A stretch of DNA of 43,968 nucleotides from Streptomyces sp. JJ36 (GCF_021696945.1 NZ_JACYHE010000048.1:1-43968), one strand, 5' to 3'. Shown: positions 16,443-23,930, counted from the stretch's first letter. The notes: a model not told the origin generated them from the letters alone. Translations and numbers: made by a program.

Positions 16443-16688
16443 ATGGGACGCCCGCTCGCCTGCCGGCTGCTCGGCTGCACCTGGGACTTCCGCGCCGAGG
16501 ACGCCGAGGTGCTCTGGACGTGCGCCCGCGGCTGCGGCCGCGGCGGGCACGCGCCCACCGCCGGGCCCGAGGCGGCCGCACGGCTCGTACGGCAGCTCGA
16601 ACGCGGACGGCCCGGGCCGCCCCTGAGCCTGCTGTCTGCGATGGCCGGGACGGTGCACCGGCCGCGGGGCGGCTCCGGGGGGCGCTGA
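16443..16688 (+). CDS. Small Cys-rich protein, unknown function
   Basis: 81 residues from the ATG at 16443, 2 nt after the transporter stop, with GGGAGGG 8-9 nt upstream; a GTG at 16437 would give a GTGA overlap instead. The N-terminal half has CRLLGCTWDF, then LWTCARGCGRGGH: four cysteines and a histidine arranged like a small zinc ribbon. The C-terminal half is basic and Pro/Gly-rich. I recognise no named family. Close spacing implies co-translation with the transporter. Its codon use fits the neighbouring genes and a convergent terminator follows, supporting a real gene. Confidence 0.65.
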   Translation: MGRPLACRLLGCTWDFRAEDAEVLWTCARGCGRGGHAPTAGPEAAARLVRQLERGRPGPPLSLLSAMAGTVHRPRGGSGGR

Positions 16689-16702
16689 CGCGTGGACCCC
16701 TC

Positions 16703-16731
16703 GGGCCCCGGGGCACGTCGCCCCGGGGCCC
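16703..16731. terminator. Bidirectional hairpin between the Cys-rich gene and the MarR gene
   Basis: A perfect 12-bp stem (GGGCCCCGGGGC with its complement) around ACGTC lies between two converging genes, 15 nt after one stop and 30 nt from the other. Confidence 0.75.
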
Positions 16732-16760
16732 CGCGCAGACTCCGCGTGGAGCGCCGTGTC

Positions 16761-17228
16761 TCAGGCGTCCCGCGCCGTGTGCAGGTGTTCGGCGACCACA
16801 CCCAGGTGCTTGGTCAGGTCGGCCAGTGCCTGCGGCGGCAGCAGGTCGATGAAGTGCCGCCGGACCGAGGCGACGTGGTGCGGTGCGACGTCCCGCATGG
16901 TGTCCCAGCCGGTCTCGGTGAGCACGGCGAAGAGGCCGCGCTTGTCCGAGTCGCAGCTCTCCCGCCGCACCAGCCGGGCGTTCTCCATACGGGTGATCTG
17001 GTGCGAGAGGCGGCTCTTGGACTGGCGGGTGCGGACGGCGAGTTCGCTCATCCGCATCCGGTGGCCCTCGGACTCGGAGAGGTTGACCAGGATCTCGTAG
17101 TCGTTGAGGGTCAGCCCGAAGGGGTGCAGGTCCCGCTCGAGCTGGTGCAGGAGCAGCCGACTGACGTCCAGATGAGTACGCCAGGCCCGCTGCTCGTCGG
17201 CAGTGAGCCAGCCCTTTTCCGTGTCCAT
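16761..17228 (-). CDS. MarR-family regulator, AbsC-like
   Basis: 155 residues from ATG 17228 (MDTEKGWLTADEQRAWRTHL). A dimeric winged-helix regulator: N-terminal dimerisation helix (1-35), recognition region SELAVRTRQSKSRLSHQITRME (about 70-91) and wing RRESCDSDKRGLFAVLT. The opening ADEQRAWRTHLDVSRLLLHQLERDL is characteristic of the large Streptomyces MarR group that includes AbsC, which in S. coelicolor is zinc-responsive and affects antibiotic production. Position after this two-component system also fits what I recall of absC (SCO5405), but the group has many paralogues, so I leave the symbol blank. It follows three AIM24 genes on the same strand with a 38-nt gap. TAAGGT lies 8 nt before the start. 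Confidence 0.8.
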   Translation of the reverse strand: MDTEKGWLTADEQRAWRTHLDVSRLLLHQLERDLHPFGLTLNDYEILVNLSESEGHRMRMSELAVRTRQSKSRLSHQITRMENARLVRRESCDSDKRGLFAVLTETGWDTMRDVAPHHVASVRRHFIDLLPPQALADLTKHLGVVAEHLHTARDA

Positions 17229-17236
17229 GGCATGAG

Positions 17237-17242
17237 ACCTTA
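17237..17242 (-). promoter_or_regulatory. Candidate -10 element directly before the MarR gene
   Basis: TAAGGT on the minus strand lies 8 nt before the ATG, giving a leaderless or near-leaderless transcript. It would allow expression separate from the upstream AIM24 genes. The palindrome ACACGTGT lies just upstream and could be an operator. Confidence 0.35.
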
Positions 17243-17266
17243 CGTCACCGGACCGTACACGTGTGC

Positions 17267-18058
17267 TCACAGTCCGAAGCGGCGCTGGAGACCGCCGAGC
17301 TGACCGGGGAGCCGCGGGGTCTGCGGGCCGCCGTGCCCGGCCCCCTCCCCGTGTCCGCCCTGGCCTCCGCCGGGCACCCCCGCCTGCTGCGGGACCGCTC
17401 CCGTGGCCTGCTCCGCCATCAGCACCTCCGTCGACTGCACGAGCACGGTGCCCGCACCCGTGAACTCGAACTGATGTTCCTCTCCGGAGGCGCCCCCCAG
17501 CCCCGTCATGGCCCGCAGGCCGCCCAGCACGCCGCGCAGGTACTGGTGGTCGTAGTGATGGCACGGCGACGGGCAGTCCGCCCAGCCCACCAGCGCCTGC
17601 GGGTCCACCCGCACCGGCGGCTCCACGAAGTGCACCGGGCCGTTGGAGGCGGCCACGAACGTGCCGGTGCCGACCAGGGTGAGGAACCCCGGGATGATCG
17701 ACTGCTTGAGCGAGAGCGAGGGTTCGAAGGCGAGCAGGCTGCCCGAGCGGATGGTGAGGTTGCCCTCGTCGAGGTCGTAGGAGTTCACGTCGAAGGCGCG
17801 GTCGGCCAGGAGCATCTTGCCCCGTCCCTCGGCGACCACCCAGTCCGCAGCGTGCAGCGGGGAGTGGAAGCTGCTCGCCACCAGGCCGTCCAGGGGGCCG
17901 TGGCCGATGCCGTGGAAGTCGATCTGCCCGTAGTAGGCGATCATCTTCCCCTTCTGCAGGAACCACCGGTCGTGCAGCTCCACGCAGAAGGTGTACGCGT
18001 TGACGTTGTCGTCCGCCGGCAGGGACCCGTACTCCAGGGGGGCGCTCACGTCGCTCAC
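17267..18058 (-). CDS. AIM24-family protein, third of the tandem set
   Basis: 263 residues from the GTG at 18058 (MSDVSAPLEYGSLP), preceded by GAGGAGAAGCC. AIM24/TIM24-like proteins are beta-sandwich proteins named after a yeast mitochondrial factor; the bacterial role is not established. The pattern LQKGKMIAYYGQIDF, the GTGTFVAASNGPVHFVEPPVRVDPQALVGW stretch (positions about 131-160) and GEEHQFEFTGAGTVLVQSTE mark the family. It differs from its two neighbours by an N-terminal extension and a Gly/Gln/His-rich C-terminal tail (about 215-263). A Cys/His cluster CPSPCHHYDHQY near residue 164 could bind metal (inference). It is preceded by a bridging micro-ORF and followed by the MarR gene. Confidence 0.88.
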   Translation of the reverse strand: MSDVSAPLEYGSLPADDNVNAYTFCVELHDRWFLQKGKMIAYYGQIDFHGIGHGPLDGLVASSFHSPLHAADWVVAEGRGKMLLADRAFDVNSYDLDEGNLTIRSGSLLAFEPSLSLKQSIIPGFLTLVGTGTFVAASNGPVHFVEPPVRVDPQALVGWADCPSPCHHYDHQYLRGVLGGLRAMTGLGGASGEEHQFEFTGAGTVLVQSTEVLMAEQATGAVPQQAGVPGGGQGGHGEGAGHGGPQTPRLPGQLGGLQRRFGL

Positions 18059-18147
18059 GGCTTCTCCTCGTTCGCTCCGCCCGCTCGGCGCAGGGGTGCG
18101 GGGATCGTCTCCGGGTGCGGGCCGGTGGCCTCGCGTGCGTCGCTCAC
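18055..18147 (-). CDS. Possible 30-residue bridging micro-ORF between two AIM24 genes
   Basis: A GTG at 18145-18147 overlaps the stop of the upstream AIM24 gene as GTGA, and its TGA at 18055-18057 overlaps the GTG start of the downstream one, so the frame exactly spans the gap. Product: MSDAREATGPHPETIPAPLR followed by RAGGANEEKP. It has GAGGAGAAGC before the start, the same sequence that precedes the downstream gene, and both products begin MSD. It may be a coupling peptide or the relic of a duplicated start region. Expression is unproven. Confidence 0.4.
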   Translation of the reverse strand: MSDAREATGPHPETIPAPLRRAGGANEEKP

Positions 18148-18794
18148 AGCTTCTCCTCGCTCGCCTGTACGTACACCGTCCCGCTGCCGCTGAGCTCGAG
18201 CTGGAAGGCCTCGCCGGAGCCGCGGCCCACCATGTCCCGCCAGCCCAGGGCCGTGGACAGCTTGTTGCGCACGTCGCCGTGGTGCGCGACGTACGCCTGC
18301 GGGTCGACATGGACCGGCCGGCCGGGCGTGACGGGCAGCTCCAGCACCCCGCCGTGCGCCATCACGGCCACCGCGCCCTTGCCCTTGAGCGTGGTGGTGA
18401 ACAACCCCTGCCCGGTCACCTGACCCCGCACCATGCCCATCACCCCGCCCTGCGAGCCGAGGAAGACCGTCCCCTGCTCCAGGGAGCCGTCGAAGGCCAG
18501 CAGCCGGTCCGACTCGACGTAGAGGGTGTCCCCGTCCAGCTCCACGACCTCCACATGGTGGCCGCCGTGGCCGAACAGCACGGTGCCGTCCCCCTCGACG
18601 GTCATCAGCGGGGCGGCCTCGCCCGCGGCGCGGCGGCCGATCATGGACATCACCCCACCCTGACCGCTCGCCATGTCGGGGGTGAAGGCGACGTCGCCGT
18701 GGTAGGCGATCATCGCCCCGCGCTGGCTGAACATCCGCTGCCCGGGCACCACCCGGGCCTCGACCAGCTTGGAGTTGATCTCGCGGAACGGCAT
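18144..18794 (-). CDS. AIM24-family protein, second of the tandem set
   Basis: 216 residues. The ATG (18792-18794) follows directly on the TAG of the upstream paralogue with no base between, so translation is coupled. Family marks are SQRGAMIAYHGDVAF, GQGLFTTTLKGKGAVAVMAHGG, the VHVDPQAYVAHHGDV segment and a final GEAFQLELSGSGTVYVQASE. There is no signal peptide or membrane helix, but several Gly/Met-rich loops (ASGQGGVMSMIGRRAAG) could contact membrane or partners. The three paralogues share order GAMIAY, VE..LL..DGSL, GLFTTT and VDP.AYVA, so they probably arose by tandem duplication and may assemble together. Function in bacteria not established. Confidence 0.9.
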   Translation of the reverse strand: MPFREINSKLVEARVVPGQRMFSQRGAMIAYHGDVAFTPDMASGQGGVMSMIGRRAAGEAAPLMTVEGDGTVLFGHGGHHVEVVELDGDTLYVESDRLLAFDGSLEQGTVFLGSQGGVMGMVRGQVTGQGLFTTTLKGKGAVAVMAHGGVLELPVTPGRPVHVDPQAYVAHHGDVRNKLSTALGWRDMVGRGSGEAFQLELSGSGTVYVQASEEKL

Positions 18795-19433
18795 CTAGAC
18801 CTCACCTCCGACGGTGTTCCGCTCGCTGGGCTGCACCCAGACCAGGCCGTCGCCCTCGAAGCGGATCTGGAAGGCCTCGCCACCGCCCTCACCCAGCAGT
18901 GTGCGGAAGTTCACACCCGTCTGGAAGTTCTGCCGGAGGTCGCCCTGGTGGGCGACGTAGGCGCCGGGGTCGACCTGGAGCGGCGTGCCGTGGGTGACCC
19001 GCAGCACCACCGGTGTGCCGTCGGAGATCAGTGCGGCCTGGCCGCTGCCCTCGACGGTGGTGGTGAACAGGCCGTTGCCCTGGCTGGCGCCGCGCAGCCC
19101 GGTGAAGCTGGTGCCGGTGCGCAGCGAGCCGTCGGCACAGAGCAGGTTGCTCGCCTCCACGTGCAGGGTGTCGCCCTGCAACGAGACCAGGCTGATGTCG
19201 CTCGCGCGGTCGGCGAAGTAGCAGGTGCCCTGCCCCTTCACCTCCATCAGCGTCATCTGCTCGCCGGTGAGGCGGCGGGTGACCATGCCGCGCAGCCCCT
19301 CGCCGCCGCCGGAGAGCTTCCTGAAGTCCATCTGGCCGTCGTAGGCGACCATCGCGCCGTTTTTCGCCTTCACCGCGTCGCCGGTCATCGTCACGGCGAG
19401 CACCTTGCTGCCTTGGAGTCGGAACTGAGCCAC
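18795..19433 (-). CDS. AIM24-family protein, first of the tandem set
   Basis: 212 residues from the GTG at 19431-19433 (MAQFRLQGSKVLAVTMTGDAV). A longer frame would run into the divergent promoter region and lacks conservation. It has the compact family core: AKNGAMVAYDGQMDF, DTLHVEASNLLCADGSL, GNGLFTTTVEGSGQAALIS, LQVDPGAYVAHQGDL and GEAFQIRFEGDGLVWVQPSE. It heads the set of three AIM24 genes and ends in TAG immediately before the next ATG. The message may be leaderless (TATTTT 7 nt before the start). It is divergent from a DUF3817 gene. Cellular role unknown. Confidence 0.9.
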   Translation of the reverse strand: MAQFRLQGSKVLAVTMTGDAVKAKNGAMVAYDGQMDFRKLSGGGEGLRGMVTRRLTGEQMTLMEVKGQGTCYFADRASDISLVSLQGDTLHVEASNLLCADGSLRTGTSFTGLRGASQGNGLFTTTVEGSGQAALISDGTPVVLRVTHGTPLQVDPGAYVAHQGDLRQNFQTGVNFRTLLGEGGGEAFQIRFEGDGLVWVQPSERNTVGGEV

Positions 19434-19440
19434 ACGGGTG

Positions 19441-19446
19441 AAAATA
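19441..19446 (-). promoter_or_regulatory. Candidate -10 element of the AIM24 operon
   Basis: TATTTT on the minus strand, an AT-rich exception in this DNA, ends 7 nt before the GTG of the first AIM24 gene, suggesting a leaderless message. Confidence 0.45.
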
Positions 19447-19528
19447 CCCCGCGTCCGCCGCCCGTGGGGGGCCTGCCACAATGGAGCAGCGCTTGTGCAT
19501 CCGTTCACAAAGATCGAGGACCCCCACC

Positions 19529-19873
19529 GTGGACATCAAGACAGTCTCCGCGCTGCGTCGGCTGCGCCTCGTCTCGGCCCCCGAGGCGGTCTCCTTCCTG
19601 CTGCTGCTCGTGTGCTCCGTACTGAAGCGGACCACGGACTTCAACGCGGTGCCGGTGATGGGTGCCGTGCACGGCATCCTCTTCATCCTCTACGTGGTCT
19701 TCCTGCTGGACGCCTGGAACCGCACCAGGTGGCCCGTCACCACCGCGGCCTTCTACTTCGTGCTGGCCGTCCTGCCGGCCGGCGGCTTCTTCGCGGACCG
19801 CCGGCTGCGGCGGGCGGAGGACGCGGGCGTCATCGCGGCGCGGGCCCGCCGGGAAGGTCTCGTCAGCTCGTGA
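19529..19873 (+). CDS. DUF3817 integral membrane protein
   Basis: 114 residues from the GTG at 19529 (MDIKTVSALRRLRLVSAPEA), with ATCGAGGA about 8 nt upstream. Three hydrophobic segments (about 20-36, 45-65, 75-95), the conserved HGILFILYVVFLLDAW in the second and PAGGFFADRRLRR at the end of the third. This is the DUF3817 pattern. Its TGA overlaps the GTG of the next gene. A paralogue lies at 24013. The role of the family is unknown; a small membrane partner or chaperone role is possible. Confidence 0.88.
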   Translation: MDIKTVSALRRLRLVSAPEAVSFLLLLVCSVLKRTTDFNAVPVMGAVHGILFILYVVFLLDAWNRTRWPVTTAAFYFVLAVLPAGGFFADRRLRRAEDAGVIAARARREGLVSS

Positions 19874-20160
19874 TCGTCGCCTTCTCGGTCACCCCGCTCG
19901 GCGTCGGCGAGGACGTGGGGGAGTACGTCGCCGACGCCGTGCGCGTCGTCCGCGCGTCCGGCCTGCCGCACCGTACCGACGCGATGTTCACCTCGGTCGA
20001 GGGCGAGTGGGAGGAGTGCATGGACGTGGTGCGCCGTGCCGTCGCCGCCGTCGAGGAGCGGGCGCCGCGGGTCTCGCTGGTGCTGAAGGCCGACATCCGG
20101 CCCGGGGTGACGGACGGTCTGACCGGCAAGGTGGAGGCCCTGGAGCGCCATCTGGGTTGA
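19870..20160 (+). CDS. MTH1187-family thiamine-binding-type protein
   Basis: 96 residues from the GTG at 19870, overlapping the previous stop as GTGA. The start MIVAFSVTPLGVGEDVGEYV, the central YRTDAMFTSVEGEWEECMDVV-like region (here HRTDAMFTSVEGEWEE) and the end VSLVLKADIRPG match the small ferredoxin-like proteins of the MTH1187/YkoF-related family, some of which bind thiamine or its pyrimidine moiety. They form tetramers. Here it is coupled to a DUF3817 membrane protein, a combination that might sense or buffer a small ligand at the membrane (inference). Confidence 0.88.
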   Translation: MIVAFSVTPLGVGEDVGEYVADAVRVVRASGLPHRTDAMFTSVEGEWEECMDVVRRAVAAVEERAPRVSLVLKADIRPGVTDGLTGKVEALERHLG

Positions 20161-20260
20161 CACCGCGCCACACCACCCGCTCGGCCCCTCCCGGCTCGAC
20201 GCCCCTCCGGACGTCCCTTTGGGTGGAGTCGTCGGCTGAGTTGTCGAGGCGGGAGGGACC

Positions 20261-22048
20261 GTGGCGCCGGTGGGCTATGACTACGAAACCTACAGCCGCC
20301 TGGCCGGCCCGAGCGGCCCCGCGGGTCCCGACTACCGGGTGTGCTACCGCAGTCTGCTGGCCCGGGAGCCGCACCGCATACGGGCGGTGCTGCTGCTGGC
20401 CGCCGCCCCGTTGCTCTCCGCCACCCTGCTCTGCTGGCTGCTCTGGCCCTCGCACTGGACGCGCCGCGAGGCGGGCGCCCCCGGCTGGCTGCTCGCCGCG
20501 GACGCGGTGATGCTCGTCTCGATCGGCCTGATCGAGCTCTGCCGCCTGGCGAACGTGGTCTCGGTCGCGCACGCCGCGCTCGTCGCCCGCGATCCCGTGC
20601 CCGTCCGGCCGGAGAAGGGCACCCGGGTCGCCTTCCTCACCACCTATGTGCCCGGCAAGGAACCGATGTCCATGGTCCGGGGCACCCTCTCGGCGGCCGT
20701 GCGGCTGCGGCACCGCGGCCTGCTGCACGTCTGGCTGCTGGACGAGGGTGACGACCCGGAGGCCCGGAGGCTCTGCGCCGAGCTCGGCGTCCGGCACTTC
20801 ACCCGCAAGGGCATACCGGAGTGGAACCGGCCCCGCGGCGCGTTCCGTGCGAGGACCAAGCACGGCAACTACAACGCCTGGCTGGAGGCGCACGGCGACT
20901 CCTACGAGTTCTTCGCCTCCGTCGACACCGACCACGTCCCCCTCCCCGGCTACCTGGAACGGATGCTCGGCTACTTCCGGGACCCGGACGTCGCCTTCGT
21001 CGTCGGCCCGCAGGTCTACGGCAACTACGAGGCCACCGTCACCAAGTTCGCCGAGAGCCAGCAGTTCCTCTTCCACGCGCTGATACAGCGGGCCGGCAAC
21101 CGCTACGGCTGCCCGATGTTCGTCGGCACCAACAACGCCGTCCGGATATCCGCGCTCCGCGGCATAGGCGGCCTCCGCGACTCCATCACCGAGGACATGG
21201 CCACCGGGTTCGAACTGCACCGCCGCACCAACCCCCGCACCGGCCGCCGGTGGCGCTCCGTCTACACCCCGGACGTCCTCGCCGTCGGCGAGGGCCCCGC
21301 CTCCTGGACCGACTTCTTCACCCAGCAGCTCCGCTGGTCCCGCGGCACCTACGAGACGCTGCTCCGGCAGTACGGACGCTCCCCGCACCGCCACTCGCTG
21401 GGCGGCCTGCTCAGCTACTCGCTCATGCTGGCCTACTACCCGATGGCCGCCCTCACCTGGGTACTCGGCGCGGTGAGCTGCACCCTCTTCCTCTGGCTCG
21501 GCTCCTCCGGCACCACCGTCCCGCCCTCCCTCTGGCTGATGCTCTACGGCGACGCCGCCGCCCTCCAGGTCGCCCTCTACCTCTGGAACCGGCGGCACAA
21601 CGTCTCGCCGCACGAACCCGAGGGTTCCGGCGGGCTCGCCGGGATGGCGATGTCCGCCCTGGCCGCCCCCATCTACGCCCGCTCGCTGGCCGGGGCGCTG
21701 TTCCGCCGGCCGTGCCGGTTCGTGGTCACCCCGAAGGGACTCTCCGCCAGCCTCGACCGGCCCGTCACCTTCCGCACCCATCTGTGCTGGGGGACCGTGC
21801 TCGGCGTGTCGCTGGCCGCCTCCCTCTTCCTGGGCCACACCCATACCGTGATGAGCTTCTGGGCGGTGCTCGCCCTGACGGTCTCCCTCGCTCCGGGGCT
21901 CACCTGGGCGTACGGCCAGTGGTCCCGGCGGGCGGGCGCGCCGCACCCGGTGCCCGCGCCGGGGGCAGGACCGGACCACGACCGGCGGGGCCGGGGACGC
22001 GGCGAGCCGGAGCCGTCGCTCGCCGGGACGGGTACCGGCGGCCGCTGA
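20261..22048 (+). CDS. Membrane-bound family 2 glycosyltransferase (cellulose-synthase-like)
   Basis: 595 residues from a GTG with GGGAGGGA 5 nt upstream. Two N-terminal helices (about 41-61 and 76-101), a cytoplasmic GT-A domain (about 120-370) and four or more C-terminal helices (about 382-540), then a Pro/Gly/Arg-rich tail. The processive-type motifs are present: DEGDD (161), the metal-binding DTD (222-224), the catalytic-base TED (310-312) and QQLRW (355-359). Such enzymes polymerise or transfer sugars from nucleotide donors to an extracytoplasmic polymer. It stands alone, without the CslA partner genes (GlxA-like oxidase, CslZ) in this window, so it is a different paralogue. Product unknown. 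Confidence 0.9.
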   Translation: MAPVGYDYETYSRLAGPSGPAGPDYRVCYRSLLAREPHRIRAVLLLAAAPLLSATLLCWLLWPSHWTRREAGAPGWLLAADAVMLVSIGLIELCRLANVVSVAHAALVARDPVPVRPEKGTRVAFLTTYVPGKEPMSMVRGTLSAAVRLRHRGLLHVWLLDEGDDPEARRLCAELGVRHFTRKGIPEWNRPRGAFRARTKHGNYNAWLEAHGDSYEFFASVDTDHVPLPGYLERMLGYFRDPDVAFVVGPQVYGNYEATVTKFAESQQFLFHALIQRAGNRYGCPMFVGTNNAVRISALRGIGGLRDSITEDMATGFELHRRTNPRTGRRWRSVYTPDVLAVGEGPASWTDFFTQQLRWSRGTYETLLRQYGRSPHRHSLGGLLSYSLMLAYYPMAALTWVLGAVSCTLFLWLGSSGTTVPPSLWLMLYGDAAALQVALYLWNRRHNVSPHEPEGSGGLAGMAMSALAAPIYARSLAGALFRRPCRFVVTPKGLSASLDRPVTFRTHLCWGTVLGVSLAASLFLGHTHTVMSFWAVLALTVSLAPGLTWAYGQWSRRAGAPHPVPAPGAGPDHDRRGRGRGEPEPSLAGTGTGGR

Positions 22049-22061
22049 GCGCGCCCCCGCC

Positions 22062-22078
22062 GCCCCCCGCTCGGGGGC
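22062..22078. terminator. Short hairpin between converging glycosyltransferase and ArsR genes
   Basis: GCCCCCCG/CGGGGGC inverted repeat with a 2-nt centre fills the 29-nt gap between two converging stop codons. Confidence 0.35.
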
Positions 22079-23073
22079 TACTCCGGCTCCCCGCCCGTCG
22101 CCAGCGCTATGCCCAGCGGCGTCCGCTCGTACAGCACCTGGTGGCGTACCCGGCGGGAGGTGAGCAGGCCCGCGCCGCGCAGCGTCGACAGGTGCACCGA
22201 GACGGACGACGGGGCGAGCCCCAGCAGCGCCGCCAGCCCGGTGGTGGAGGCCGGCTCGGAGAGGGCCGTCAGCACCGCGGCCCGGTTGGCGCCCAGCAGC
22301 CGCTCCAGCGGCTCGGGCGCCCCCGAGGCGGTCTCCGGCTCCGACCAGAGCGCCCCGATGCCGCGCGCCGGGTAGACCAGGGCGGGCCGCCACGGCGGCT
22401 CGAACCCGCTGATCACGTCCGGCCAGACGAAGACGCTGGGGATCAGGGTCAGGCCCGCGCCGTCCAGGTCGCGGGCTGCCTCCGCGGAGTTGTGCACCGT
22501 GAGGGTGCCGTCCGACCAGGAGACCCGTGGGTGCAGCCCGTCGAAGAGGGCGGCCAGACCGCCCTCCGCCAGCCGCCGGGTGTGGAAGGCGATGTCCGCC
22601 TCCAGCAGGGTCCTCAGCCGTGGCCAGTAGGGTGCGATCAGGGCTTCCCAGGCCCGTTCCTTGACGTCGGCCAGGAGCTGCACGGCCGCCGCGGGGTCCG
22701 CCAGCAGTGCCTTCCCCTGTCCGGATGCGGCCGCGCCCGGGGTGTCGGCCAGAGCCCGGGACATCTCCGCGGCCGCCAGTGCGGGATCGGTCTCCCGGAG
22801 CCGGGCGATCTCGTCCTCGAAGGTCGCGGTCGGCCCCTCCGGCGGCGGGCACAGGAAGTCCGGGGTGTAGCCGCGGGTGGGCATCAGCAGCCACAGCGGC
22901 TCCAGCCCGAGCGAGCCGGCCGCCGCGGCGCTGCGTCTGAGCCAGGGCAGGTGGTGGCCCCACTGGCCGGGCCGGGCCAGGACCCGCACCGCCTCCTGGG
23001 TCTCCCAGGCCGGCGACACCGCGAACCGGCAGCGGAGCAGGTCGTCCGCACCGAAGTGCATGCGGAACGGCAT
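22078..23073 (-). CDS. ArsR-like helix-turn-helix regulator with large N-terminal domain
   Basis: 331 residues from ATG 23073 (MPFRMHFGADDLLRCRFAVS), with GGGGGGAG 6 nt upstream. The winged helix is at the C-terminus (about 255-325): EPLERLLGANRAAVLTALSE, TGLAALLGLAPSSVSVHLSTLRGAGLL and RHQVLYERTPLG. The 250-residue N-terminal part matches the actinobacterial DUF5937 arrangement and probably senses a ligand or mediates dimerisation. There is no cysteine metal site of the classical ArsR type in the HTH region. It is transcribed convergently toward the glycosyltransferase gene and divergently from a MarR gene across a 347-nt gap. Tandem CGGAAAAC repeats lie 30-45 nt upstream of its start. Confidence 0.88.
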   Translation of the reverse strand: MPFRMHFGADDLLRCRFAVSPAWETQEAVRVLARPGQWGHHLPWLRRSAAAAGSLGLEPLWLLMPTRGYTPDFLCPPPEGPTATFEDEIARLRETDPALAAAEMSRALADTPGAAASGQGKALLADPAAAVQLLADVKERAWEALIAPYWPRLRTLLEADIAFHTRRLAEGGLAALFDGLHPRVSWSDGTLTVHNSAEAARDLDGAGLTLIPSVFVWPDVISGFEPPWRPALVYPARGIGALWSEPETASGAPEPLERLLGANRAAVLTALSEPASTTGLAALLGLAPSSVSVHLSTLRGAGLLTSRRVRHQVLYERTPLGIALATGGEPE

Positions 23074-23102
23074 GGACTCCCCCCAAGGTTTCGTCCGCAT
23101 TA

Positions 23103-23118
23103 CGGAAAACCGGAAAAC
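23103..23118 (-). repeat. Tandem CGGAAAAC octamer before the ArsR-like gene
   Basis: CGGAAAAC twice head to tail, followed by GGAA. It lies 30-45 nt upstream of the start codon, where an autoregulatory operator would be expected. Confidence 0.35.
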
Positions 23119-23382
23119 GGAATGTACGCCCCCCACGACGCCGTACGGGAATGTGCCCGCATGGTGACACGGCGAATCCGCCATCCGGAGAGACGGCGGC
23201 CGGTGCCGCCACGGCACGGGGGCGCGCGGCCTCCCCGCCTGCCGTACGGGCCACGCTGCCCGTCACCGGGACGTCGCGTCCCGAGAGCGCGCTGCCCGTT
23301 CGGGCACCCGCCGAAACCGCTGACCGCGGCGGCCCCGGTCCCCGGCGCGGCCCGGGCGTCCCCCTCCCGGGTGGTGAGACGC

Positions 23383-23413
23383 TTGTGCCCACCATATGAC
23401 CGGCCGGTAGGGT
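23383..23413 (+). promoter_or_regulatory. Candidate leaderless promoter of the MarR gene
   Basis: TTGTGC at 23383-23388 and TAGGGT at 23408-23413 with a 19-nt spacer, the -10 ending 7 nt before the GTG start. CATATG and CCGGCCGG palindromes lie in the spacer and could be repressor contacts. Confidence 0.5.
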
Positions 23414-23420
23414 CGGAGAC

Positions 23421-23930
23421 GTGCCGAAGCCGCTCAGCCTCCCGTTCGACCCGATCGCCCGCGCCGACGAGCTCTGGAAGGAGCGATGGGGCTCCGTGCC
23501 CTCGATGGCGGCGATCACCTCCATCATGCGGGCGCACCAGATCCTGCTCGCGCAGGTGGACGCCGTCGTCAAGCCGTACGGGCTGACCTTCGCCCGGTAC
23601 GAGGCACTGGTGCTGCTCACCTTCTCCCAGCGCGGCGAGCTGCCGATGTCCAAGATCGGGGAGCGGCTGATGGTGCATCCCACCTCGGTGACCAACACCG
23701 TGGACCGGCTGCAGAAGGCCGGGCTGGTGGCCAAGCGCCCCAACCCGGAGGACGGCCGCGGCACGCTCGCCTCCATCACGGACAAGGGGCGCGAGGTGTG
23801 CGACGCGGCCACCCGTGAACTGATGGCCATGGACTTCGGGCTCTCCGCCTACGACGACGAGCAGTGCCGGGAGATCTTCGGCCTGCTCCGGCCGCTGCGG
23901 GTGGCGGCCGAGGACTTCGACGCGTCCTGA
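23421..23930 (+). CDS. MarR-family transcriptional regulator
   Basis: 169 residues from GTG 23421. Winged-helix regulator: dimer helices at about 25-50, recognition region MSKIGERLMVHPTSVTNTVDRLQKAG (about 74-99) and the wing RPNPEDGRGTLASITDKG with the conserved DGR. It is preceded by a conserved-looking head FDPIARADELWKERWG found in this actinobacterial subgroup. It lies 82 nt upstream of a DUF3817 gene on the same strand and may control it. Ligand unknown. Confidence 0.93.
   Translation: MPKPLSLPFDPIARADELWKERWGSVPSMAAITSIMRAHQILLAQVDAVVKPYGLTFARYEALVLLTFSQRGELPMSKIGERLMVHPTSVTNTVDRLQKAGLVAKRPNPEDGRGTLASITDKGREVCDAATRELMAMDFGLSAYDDEQCREIFGLLRPLRVAAEDFDAS

Larger units (their letters stand above)
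23074..23420. other. Divergent regulatory gap between ArsR-like and MarR genes
   Basis: 347 nt without a supported gene. It holds the tandem octamer CGGAAAAC at 23103-23118 near the ArsR-like start, small dyads at 23268-23282 (GGGACG/CGTCCC) and 23293-23306 (TGCCCG/CGGGCA), two copies of GCCGTACGGG about 100 nt apart, and the MarR promoter at its right end. Short frames here do not show convincing protein features. Confidence 0.6.

Noticed and set aside
19988..23830. Minus-strand frame of 1280 codons
   Set aside because: It overlaps several well-supported genes on the other strand and has no recognisable domain; composition is that of shadow frames.
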